In this document: positions 6,731 through 12,324 of the stretch, one piece after another
Numbering within the stretch: position 1 is the first letter of the stretch
Layout: each line of letters begins with the position of its first letter
NCBI GenBank assembly: GCA_031285605.1
Contig: JAITVW010000140.1
Location: 1 to 12,324 of the forward strand
Origin: Fusobacteriales bacterium
GTDB taxonomy: Bacteria > Fusobacteriota > Fusobacteriia > Fusobacteriales > Leptotrichiaceae
Length of the DNA stretch: 12,324 nt
Reading direction: 5' to 3'
The notes under the pieces: model-generated
The model's input: the letters and a program-made list of their open reading frames with translations, nothing else
Told to the model about the DNA's origin: nothing
Database searches by the model: none
Translations under genes and position numbers: made by a program

Positions 6731-7375
6731 TTATTTTTGACCATAAACGTTTTTAAACAATTCATTGGCTCTTTTTATCTCTTCTTCGGGAAGCTCTTCC
6801 GGCTTACCTATTGTTCTGGTTAGATAGTAAACTTTTGCTGAATCTTCAAGCATAACTGCCGCAGTCAGTGCATGTGATACATTTTCACCATATGTGAAAA
6901 CACCGTGGCTTTCCAGTAAAACTGCCTTTTGATCTCCTATTTTTTCAATTATGTGTTCTCCAAGTTTATCAGAACCTACAGGAGCATATCTCGAAAGAGG
7001 AACTCTTCCTCCTACTTCATTTGCCATAGTAGTGGAGATAACAGGAATATCTTCTTTTAATACTGCAAAACAGCTTGCAAAGGCAGAGTGTGTATGTATA
7101 ATTCCGTTAATATCTTTTTTAGCTCTGTATATCTGCAGATGTGTTTTTAAGTCCGAACTGGGTTTTCTTTTTCCTTCTATAATATTTCCGTCAGTATCTG
7201 TTACTGTGATGTCATCGGGAGTAAGAGTATCGTACTCCATTCCGCTTGGAGTCATAACAATATATCCTGTTTCCAAATCCCGGCCGCTCACATTTCCGCC
7301 GGTAAGAGTTATTAGTTTATACTCTTTTAGTTTTTTTCCTGCATCAATTACTTCCAGTTTCAATTTTTCCAGCAT
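6731..7375 (-). CDS. Class II aldolase/epimerase family protein (AraD/FucA type)
   Basis: A zinc enzyme that splits or epimerises a phosphorylated ketose. It has 214 residues, normal for the family. GNVSGR at 27-32 and PSG at 43-45 are the phosphate-binding loops. The zinc ligands are His94 and His96 in IIHTHS and His157 in LESHG. The position that is Glu in L-fuculose-1-phosphate aldolase (PSSE) is Asp here: PSSD at 72-75, followed by a family-typical His79. PSSD is the form I know from L-ribulose-5-phosphate 4-epimerases, whereas the TGGNVS loop is more aldolase-like. The exact reaction is therefore open. The start has AGGAGGAG just upstream. It is 16 bases after EIIC and 19 before EIIB, which implies that its substrate is the phosphorylated product of this PTS or a derivative of it. 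Confidence 0.9.
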   Translation of the reverse strand: MLEKLKLEVIDAGKKLKEYKLITLTGGNVSGRDLETGYIVMTPSGMEYDTLTPDDITVTDTDGNIIEGKRKPSSDLKTHLQIYRAKKDINGIIHTHSAFASCFAVLKEDIPVISTTMANEVGGRVPLSRYAPVGSDKLGEHIIEKIGDQKAVLLESHGVFTYGENVSHALTAAVMLEDSAKVYYLTRTIGKPEELPEEEIKRANELFKNVYGQK

Positions 7376-7391
7376 ATCTCCTCCTCGTATT

Positions 7392-8753
7392 TTATTCTTC
7401 TGTATTATCTACAAATGTGTCCTTACGGTTTTCTTTTATAATTCTTTGTCTGTTATAGACAGCCATTCCTATTGCTATAACTGCAAGTACTGAAATACCT
7501 GCAAAAGGAATGCTCACTAATTTTGTAAACAGCCAGCTTAAAGGATTTGCCCCGTCACAGATACTTGAAATCATAGTCGCACCCGGAGGCATTGTGAAGT
7601 TGGCGTTTATAGCCATCTGCGTATGAAGCGGAGCCAGATTGGTAGCTATAAGAAGTCCGACAGCCATATTGATAAATCCTATTATAAATGTTCTGAATAC
7701 ATTTCCTTTAGTGATAGGCATAAGCATAACCAGAGAAAATGGTATAACAGCCAGATCGGCAAAAGGAAGAACTCTGTTTCCGGGAAGAACAGCAGCCAGT
7801 ATAATCGTAATAGGCACTAATACAAGAGATACTGAAAGTGTAGTAGGATGTCCGATTCCAACTGCAGAATCAAGTCCGATATATATTTTCCCTCTGTTTT
7901 TGAACTTTTTGCTTACGAATTCCTGAGCAGAATCAGATATAGGAATTAATCCTTCCATAAGCATTGCGGCCATTTTAGGGATAAGTACAAGAACACCGCC
8001 AAGAGTAATACCCAGCACAAGGATGCCTTTTAGGTTATATCCTGCGGCAATTCCGATTACAATTCCTATAACTGTACCGATAATAAGCGGTTCACCAAAT
8101 ACTCCGAATCTTTTTTGAAGAGTTTCAGTATCGATTTCTATTTTGTTTATTCCGGGAATAAGGTCCAAAATTTTATTTATTACCAATGCTCCCGGAACAA
8201 AGGCTCCTGAAAATCCATGAGGTAGTGAAACACCCGGAAGACCGATATATTTCTCTATTCCCGGTGCAGTAAGGTCAGCTATTACCATTATGATTATCAT
8301 ATTCAGGACAGCGGCTATAATTCCGTACATAATACTTCCTGTAGCTCCTGTAACAAGAGCACCTGTAAATGCAAAGTGCCAAAAGTCCCAAATATCTATA
8401 TCCAGAGTTTGTGTAGTGTTAGTAAGGAGCATAACGACATTTACTACAAGTCCGATAGGAATAATAAGGGCTCCTACTTTTGAAGCGAATGCAATCGCAG
8501 CTGCAGCAGGCCATCCTACATCTATGACAGTAAGATTAAGACCAAGTCTGGTAACCATTTCCTGCGCTGCAGGACCAAGGTTTCCGCCCAATAAACCAAT
8601 AACTAAATTTAAACCAATAAATCCTACACCGACGGTTAATCCGGCTCTTAAAGCTTTTCCAAATTTTGTTCCCAGAACGAGACCGAATATTGTGATAATA
8701 ATCGGCATCATTACCTGAGGACCAAGATCAACGATATAGTTCAAAATTCCCAT
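7392..8753 (-). CDS. PTS EIIC permease, galactitol family
   Basis: The membrane channel of the phosphotransferase system. At 453 residues it matches the usual EIIC-GAT length of about 450. It is hydrophobic along most of its length, with roughly ten or more membrane segments and a charged C-terminal tail (about 434-453). Conserved family stretches include GLPGVSLPHGFSG (171-183), FGEP (219-222, the Gly-x-Glu-Pro type sugar-site motif), GLDSAVGIGHPT (293-304) and a late loop MPPGATMISSICDGANP (388-404). The start has AGGAGGT upstream and begins 211 bases after EIIA, with a promoter candidate in between. It is followed closely by the aldolase gene. Substrate specificity cannot be told from the sequence alone. 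Confidence 0.95.
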   Translation of the reverse strand: MGILNYIVDLGPQVMMPIIITIFGLVLGTKFGKALRAGLTVGVGFIGLNLVIGLLGGNLGPAAQEMVTRLGLNLTVIDVGWPAAAAIAFASKVGALIIPIGLVVNVVMLLTNTTQTLDIDIWDFWHFAFTGALVTGATGSIMYGIIAAVLNMIIIMVIADLTAPGIEKYIGLPGVSLPHGFSGAFVPGALVINKILDLIPGINKIEIDTETLQKRFGVFGEPLIIGTVIGIVIGIAAGYNLKGILVLGITLGGVLVLIPKMAAMLMEGLIPISDSAQEFVSKKFKNRGKIYIGLDSAVGIGHPTTLSVSLVLVPITIILAAVLPGNRVLPFADLAVIPFSLVMLMPITKGNVFRTFIIGFINMAVGLLIATNLAPLHTQMAINANFTMPPGATMISSICDGANPLSWLFTKLVSIPFAGISVLAVIAIGMAVYNRQRIIKENRKDTFVDNTEE

Positions 8754-8788
8754 TTTGTAAACCTCCTGATTTTTATATTTTGAAAAGA

Positions 8789-8817
8789 TATATAAAGTGT
8801 TATTGAGATAAAAGCAA
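8789..8817 (-). promoter_or_regulatory. Likely promoter for the EIIC-aldolase-EIIB genes
   Basis: On the minus strand TTGCTT (8812-8817), a 17-base spacer and TATATA (8789-8794) lie upstream of the EIIC start codon at 8753, which leaves a leader of about 30 bases including AGGAGGT. It would allow the transport genes to be induced separately from the regulator and EIIA. A palindrome lies upstream at 8846-8858. Confidence 0.5.
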
Positions 8818-8845
8818 TATTAATGTTTACATATATTTTCAGTAT

Positions 8846-8858
8846 TTTACCCGGTAAA
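8846..8858. promoter_or_regulatory. Palindrome TTTACCCGGTAAA, possible activator site
   Basis: Perfect 6-bp arms (TTTACC/GGTAAA) around one central base, located about 30 bases upstream of the -35 box of the EIIC promoter candidate. This is the right place for an activator such as the PRD regulator encoded nearby. A half-similar sequence ACCGGTAAAA occurs at 11801-11810 in the regulator upstream region. Binding is inferred. The rest of the 211-base gap also contains GATAC/GTATC and CTGAA/TTCAG short dyads. Confidence 0.4.
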
Positions 8859-8964
8859 GAATGAAAAACCAATGTTTTAAGGATACTGCTGTATCTCCCG
8901 TTTTTTCCCGGCAGAATGCTGAAAATATTCAGGCTGTTCCGCAAGGGATAAACAGGATATTACA

Positions 8965-9417
8965 TTAGTTTTCTAAGTGTTTCTTTACTATTTTTATAAG
9001 ATTGTCTTTATCAGAGTTAAGCATTTTATAAAATTCTTCTTTATCTCCAAAAAAACTTATTAATTTGGTAAGAACATCAATTTTGTCCTCTTTTTCACCG
9101 AAAGCAATTACACAGACTACCTCTACAGGAGTATCTTTGCTGTGATCTTCGGCACATTTGAAATCAACTTTCTTTTTTAGCGTGGCTATGGACAGAGTAG
9201 ATTTTATAACATGTTCTACCTCGGTATGCGGCATGGCAATACTGTATTTACCAAAATCCAGTCCTGTGGGGTAAGCAGCTTCTCTTTCCAAAAGACCTTC
9301 ATAAAAGCTGGATTTTACATAGCCGTTTTTTTCAAGATTATCTGATAAAATTCTTAATACTTCATTAGAGTTTTCGCATTCAAGATTTGAAAAAATTAAG
9401 TTATCATCAATTATCAT
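8965..9417 (-). CDS. PTS EIIA component (fructose/mannitol/galactitol-type fold)
   Basis: A 150-residue cytoplasmic phosphocarrier that takes phosphate from HPr and passes it to EIIB. The active-site motif YSIAMPHTEVEHV holds His64. It is preceded by the family-typical LLEREAAYPTGL at 42-53 (compare REx-x-PTGL in other EIIA). Length matches GatA-like proteins. It begins only 4 bases after the regulator stop codon, and its ribosome binding site (AAAGGAAG) lies within the last codons of the regulator, so translation is probably coupled. A 211-base gap separates it from EIIC. It is the partner of the EIIB at 6427-6711. Confidence 0.93.
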   Translation of the reverse strand: MIIDDNLIFSNLECENSNEVLRILSDNLEKNGYVKSSFYEGLLEREAAYPTGLDFGKYSIAMPHTEVEHVIKSTLSIATLKKKVDFKCAEDHSKDTPVEVVCVIAFGEKEDKIDVLTKLISFFGDKEEFYKMLNSDKDNLIKIVKKHLEN

Positions 9418-9421
9418 AGTT

Positions 9422-11533
9422 TTATATCTTCCTTTCTATGTATTTTTTTATAGTTTCGAGTATTTCCGTCTGATTATTTTTTCTTTCCAGCTCTGAAAAG
9501 AATTCGTCATTTTCTGCAAGTGTTACCAGATCATTTAGTGTCTCTGATATTTCTTCTTTTGAAAGACATGATAATCCAAATATATACATTAACTTTTTAT
9601 TATCCGGAAAAGTAACAGGATAATTTAATTTCAGGAAAGAAACTCCGGTTTTGAATACATCATTGTTATTTTCTGCATGAAGAAGCATAAGCCTTTGGTT
9701 AAGTACCATAAAGGTACCGCATTCATCTATCAGATTTTTCATACTTTGTATATAGCTTTCTTCTATACAGTCATTTTCCAGCAGGATATTTCCTATAATA
9801 TTTACTACATTCCGCCAGTTTGTTTCTTTTTCCTTAATGATAATATTTTCTTTCTTCAGATAATCCAAAAGATTCTTATTTCTCCTCTCTATAATTTTTT
9901 CTTTTCTATTGTCATATATTTGGCCGCTGAATTTTTGTGTGAGAATGTCTCCTATTTTTTCAAGGTCATCATTCTCAAATTCTTTTTCTATAACTTCCAG
10001 TATTTCTGTTACTCCGATTGTCCGTTTTTTTCTTTTGAACCCTTTATTTTCAAGAAGAATTTTATCTTTTTCAGAAAGAATCACGTTTACCTGAATAACT
10101 TCCTTTTCTACTTTTACAGTTTCAGGTATTTTTACAGTACTGATTATAAAATCAATATTTTTCAAATCATAATCTTTTAGTCTGTAATATGGAATAAGAT
10201 CAACAACATTTATATTAAAGGTATCCAAAAGCTCCTGGGCAAGAAGGCTTGAGCTCGCATAACCACTTCCGCAGACAAAGAGAACATTACTGAATTCGTT
10301 CACTTTTTCTTTTATTCTATCAATGGCAAGCTTGAAGTGAACAGTAAACAGGGCTACTTCATCATCTTTTATTTTATGTCCCATATATTTTTCCACATCT
10401 ATAAGAGCATTTTTTACTGCAAGAAAAAGTTCCTGACAGTTTTCAAGTATTTCTTCAAAGCCTATATTGGGAAGGTAAATATTATTTTTTATACGGTAGA
10501 TAGTAGGTTTTATGTGATTAAGAAGACCATCGAACAGCAGTTTGTCTTTTGAAATGTCAACACTGCAGTTTTTGCTTACCTCGCCGATAAGCTTTCTTAC
10601 AAGAATTTCCACTTCAATCCAGTTTTCATAAAATGTATAACTGTAATTATAGGTATGACTCCCCAAAAAATACTCCGCCAGTTTCAGTATTTCTTCTTCA
10701 TTAAAATGAACATCATATTTTTTCTCTAAAATATCAATATTTTCTGTGAGTATTTTATATTCTTTTGTCCTTATTATATATGTGTTATAAAAATCGTTTT
10801 GTGTGATGATATTATCTTGGTTTATTCTTAGGATGGCTATGGAGAAATATATGATAAGCAGTTCAAAGACTTCATTAGAGGTGTTTTCTACAAGTTTACT
10901 CTCAATATCTTTTAAATAATTTTTTAAAAAATTCTGGTCAATTTGTTTTATATAGTTATTTAAAATGTCTTTTATCCGGTAATCTATAAATAAGTTCATC
11001 TTATTTGCAGTGTTCTCAAAATTAAACAGCTTATCCATGAATATTTTTATCATTTCTTTTCTTAGTGCTATTTCTGATGAATCTATGTAGAAACCTTTTA
11101 TATTGTTATACCTGAAACTGAGATCCCTGCTTTTTAGAAAGTCTTTTAATTTTTTTATGTCACTTTTTATTGTGAGTTCACTTACCTGAAATAATGAGGC
11201 CAGATTTATGATATTTAATTTTCGGGATGTATTAAAGAGTATATAAATATAGATATATTCCACTCTTTCTATGTCTAAATATTTATAATCTCTGGATTCA
11301 ATCTTTTTTAAAAAATTGCTTAAAGAAAATTTTTCATGCTGATACAGAATTCCTTTGGAGTTTTTATCTATAACAGGGAAATCATGTTTTTTCAGATAAT
11401 AATTTAGATTTTCTATACTGTACCTTATAGTACGGAGGCTCACTCCGAAGTCTCTGGCAAGGTATTCCATGTCTATATTTTCTGAATTGGTAAGTATATT
11501 CAAAATTTCGATTTCCCTCTTAGTAAGAGCCAT
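9422..11533 (-). CDS. MtlR/LicR-like PRD transcriptional activator with EIIB- and EIIA-like domains
   Basis: A sugar-PTS activator whose activity is set by phosphorylation. I choose the ATG at 11531-11533 (703 residues) because AAAGGAGGTG stands at the right distance. The frame extends 17 codons further to an ATG at 11584, which has no ribosome binding site. Domains in the 703-residue numbering: helix-turn-helix 3-50, second helix-turn-helix about 107-135, PRD1 about 180-300 with FLGSH (His293), PRD2 about 325-410 with LLNHIKP (His340) and VHFKLA (His399), EIIB-like domain about 412-500 with VCGSGYASS (Cys421), and EIIA-like domain about 553-703 with LMLLHAE (His619). The first conserved His expected in PRD1 appears to be Tyr (LLIIYFSIAILR). 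Its place directly before EIIA makes it the regulator of this cluster. Confidence 0.93.
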   Translation of the reverse strand: MALTKREIEILNILTNSENIDMEYLARDFGVSLRTIRYSIENLNYYLKKHDFPVIDKNSKGILYQHEKFSLSNFLKKIESRDYKYLDIERVEYIYIYILFNTSRKLNIINLASLFQVSELTIKSDIKKLKDFLKSRDLSFRYNNIKGFYIDSSEIALRKEMIKIFMDKLFNFENTANKMNLFIDYRIKDILNNYIKQIDQNFLKNYLKDIESKLVENTSNEVFELLIIYFSIAILRINQDNIITQNDFYNTYIIRTKEYKILTENIDILEKKYDVHFNEEEILKLAEYFLGSHTYNYSYTFYENWIEVEILVRKLIGEVSKNCSVDISKDKLLFDGLLNHIKPTIYRIKNNIYLPNIGFEEILENCQELFLAVKNALIDVEKYMGHKIKDDEVALFTVHFKLAIDRIKEKVNEFSNVLFVCGSGYASSSLLAQELLDTFNINVVDLIPYYRLKDYDLKNIDFIISTVKIPETVKVEKEVIQVNVILSEKDKILLENKGFKRKKRTIGVTEILEVIEKEFENDDLEKIGDILTQKFSGQIYDNRKEKIIERRNKNLLDYLKKENIIIKEKETNWRNVVNIIGNILLENDCIEESYIQSMKNLIDECGTFMVLNQRLMLLHAENNNDVFKTGVSFLKLNYPVTFPDNKKLMYIFGLSCLSKEEISETLNDLVTLAENDEFFSELERKNNQTEILETIKKYIERKI

Positions 11534-11580
11534 ATTGTTCCACCTCCTTTTTCTGTCCCGCAGAGTGTTAAAATCCGACT

Positions 11581-11598
11581 TCATTGATTAATTAATGA
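11581..11598. promoter_or_regulatory. Near-perfect palindrome upstream of the regulator
   Basis: TCATTGATTAATTAATGA is symmetric apart from one base pair of positions (16 of 18 bases). It lies in the presumed leader, about 35 bases downstream of the promoter candidate at 11640-11668 and 48 bases before the chosen start codon. It could be an operator for autoregulation, but AT-rich palindromes also arise by chance. Confidence 0.3.
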
Positions 11599-11639
11599 AT
11601 TGGACATGTTAATCTCTTTAATAGAATGTACCATGAAAG

Positions 11640-11668
11640 TATAAATAGGCAAGGCTAATTATTTTCAA
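11640..11668 (-). promoter_or_regulatory. Likely promoter of the regulator-EIIA transcript
   Basis: On the minus strand TTGAAA (11663-11668), 17 bases, TTTATA (11640-11645). Transcription would begin near 11633, about 100 bases before the chosen start codon of the regulator. This is the best -35/-10 pair I find there; a TATAAT further upstream lacks a well-spaced -35. Confidence 0.45.
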
Positions 11669-11847
11669 CAATTTATGAAAAATATTATACTTTATTGTTA
11701 AAAGTAAGAATTATAAGCATTTTGAATGTTTTTCAAAAAGTAATTTATTTTATTTTTTGTTCTTTTAATGGTTATTTTAGATCAGTAATAAGAGAGCGGA
11801 ACCGGTAAAAAGGAGCAAAAGCATTGTAAATTAATATAAAAATAAAA

Positions 11848-11876
11848 TTGACATAATAAAACTATTCTAGTATCAT
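11848..11876 (+). promoter_or_regulatory. Promoter of the lipoprotein gene
   Basis: TTGACA (11848-11853), 17 bases, TATCAT (11871-11876): a consensus -35 with near-consensus -10. Transcription would begin near 11883, about 30 bases before the start codon, with a good GGAGGAG ribosome binding site in between. Confidence 0.75.
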
Positions 11877-11914
11877 GTAAGATATATAAAATAAAACTTT
11901 TTAATGGAGGAGAT

Positions 11915-12142
11915 ATGAAAAGATATTTATTAGCAATTATATTAATTTTAGGATTAGTAATTTCTTGCGGCGGATCGAAAGATATTACATTACCTAATAA
12001 AAATGTGAAAATAGAGGGAAATGTTCTGACATTCAAAGGAAAACCATTTACAGGAAATATAAAGATGAATATTGCAGATAAAATAGACGGATATACAGGA
12101 GCAATGAGCTTCAAAGACGGGAGTGCACGAAATTTTCTATAA
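11915..12142 (+). CDS. Small putative lipoprotein
   Basis: A 75-residue protein with a type II signal peptide: the basic start MKR, a hydrophobic stretch, then the lipobox VISC with Cys18 as the lipidated residue, followed by GGSK. The mature part is only about 58 residues. It contains a pattern like the MORN-type repeats common in fusobacterial lipoproteins (FKGKPFTGNIK, then GYTGAMSFKDG), but it breaks off after about one and a half units. The gene may therefore be naturally small or a shortened member of a longer family; I find no continuation in the other frames. It has its own promoter and a strong ribosome binding site, and a terminator follows 72 bases after the stop. It probably has no link with the PTS genes. 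Function unknown. Confidence 0.75.
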   Translation: MKRYLLAIILILGLVISCGGSKDITLPNKNVKIEGNVLTFKGKPFTGNIKMNIADKIDGYTGAMSFKDGSARNFL

Positions 12143-12181
12143 TAAATGATTTAATACATGTACTGTTTTTTATTCTGCTAT

Positions 12182-12210
12182 AATATACCTCTTAAATGAC
12201 AGCATGTCAA
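12182..12210 (-). promoter_or_regulatory. Promoter-like sequence antisense to the lipoprotein gene
   Basis: On the minus strand TTGACA (12205-12210), exactly 17 bases, TATATT (12182-12187). Transcription would begin near 12175 and run leftwards through the lipoprotein gene as antisense RNA, possibly on towards the regulator. The -35 box is part of a palindrome TGACA-GCA-TGTCA at 12198-12210. No minus-strand gene follows directly, so its use is uncertain. Confidence 0.4.
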
Positions 12211-12213
12211 GAG

Positions 12214-12239
12214 AACATCCTTATTCAGGATGTTTTTTT
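12214..12239 (+). terminator. Rho-independent terminator of the lipoprotein gene
   Basis: Perfect 8-bp stem AACATCCT/AGGATGTT (12214-12221/12227-12234) with a 5-base loop, running into seven T residues (12233-12239). It ends the plus-strand lipoprotein transcript. The minus strand has no matching T-run. Confidence 0.9.
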
Positions 12240-12255
12240 GATATTTGTCTTAATT

Positions 12256-12324
12256 CTATGGAAGTCTGTCTTCATACATTATGCTCAGTTCTCCATATAC
12301 CTGACCCCAGTTTCTTTGAGGCAT
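12256..12324 (-). CDS. C-terminal end of a minus-strand gene entering from the right edge
   Basis: Twenty-two codons are open from the window edge to a TAG at 12256-12258 and read MPQRNWGQVYGELSIMYEDR-LP. The Met at the edge need not be the start. The stop lies just before the terminator of the convergent lipoprotein gene, a usual arrangement for two genes meeting tail to tail. The segment is too short to name. Confidence 0.4.
   Translation of the reverse strand: MPQRNWGQVYGELSIMYEDRLP

Larger units (their letters stand above)
11585..11914. other. Divergent intergenic region between regulator and lipoprotein genes
   Basis: The region is very AT-rich and carries promoter-like sequences for both directions, listed separately. 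A 7-bp inverted repeat TTTTGAA/TTCAAAA is at 11720-11726/11732-11738. The only GC-rich island is GAGCGGAACCGGTAAAA around 11794-11810. No gene is visible on either strand; the minus-strand frame at 11782-12114 is the reverse of the lipoprotein gene. Confidence 0.6.

Noticed and set aside
8741..8944. 67-codon minus-strand frame between EIIA and EIIC
   Set aside because: It has no convincing ribosome binding site, runs over the EIIC start and covers the promoter and palindrome. The composition does not resemble a protein, so I treat it as chance.
9677..10180. 167-codon plus-strand frame inside the regulator gene
   Set aside because: It is rich in Phe and Tyr and is the reverse strand of a conserved multi-domain regulator, so it is an artefact of base composition.
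11782..12114. 110-codon minus-strand frame opposite the lipoprotein gene
   Set aside because: It is the reverse of a gene with good promoter, ribosome binding site and lipobox. It has no ribosome binding site of its own.

Overview
The window comes from an AT-rich, low-GC bacterium. ATA and AGA codons are common, strong AGGAGG ribosome binding sites precede most genes, and gene packing is tight. Together with a small lipoprotein of the kind seen in fusobacteria, this suggests Fusobacteriota, possibly a Sebaldella/Leptotrichia-type organism. That assignment is an inference from style and gene content, not a database match. Nearly everything is encoded on the minus strand, so the biological order runs from high to low coordinates.

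Right edge (11585-12324): the last codons of a minus-strand gene enter from outside the window. A plus-strand 75-residue lipoprotein gene faces it, with a textbook promoter and a strong Rho-independent terminator. A second good promoter-like sequence points leftward, antisense to the lipoprotein gene.

Middle (6344-11533): a sugar or polyol uptake cluster on the minus strand. Its order is a MtlR-like PRD activator with fused EIIB-like and EIIA-like domains, a separate EIIA, a 211-base gap with a promoter-like sequence and a palindrome, a galactitol-family EIIC, a class II (AraD/FucA-family) aldolase or epimerase, and a galactitol-family EIIB. A hairpin terminator follows. The imported sugar would be phosphorylated through EIIA (His64) and EIIB (Cys10), crossing at EIIC. 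The class II enzyme would then act on the phosphorylated sugar, while the activator senses the phosphorylation state of the PTS. The substrate cannot be read from the sequence.

Left part (1-5873): a second minus-strand operon. It begins with a small EIIB-like protein whose phosphorylatable Cys is replaced by Thr, followed by a two-helix membrane protein of unknown function. Then come the four genes of a 2-oxoacid (pyruvate) or acetoin dehydrogenase complex: E1alpha, E1beta, E2 and E3. E3 carries its own N-terminal lipoyl domain, about 85% identical to that of E2, and E2 has two apparent subunit-binding domains in tandem. The E3 gene runs off the left edge a few codons before its end.

The 553-base gap between the two operons has no convincing gene. 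It holds several inverted repeats, one of them overlapping a possible promoter. The most unusual points are the Cys-less EIIB-like protein at the head of a dehydrogenase operon, the tandem subunit-binding domains of E2, and a repeat pair in the E1alpha-E1beta gap that could form competing RNA hairpins next to the E1beta ribosome binding site.
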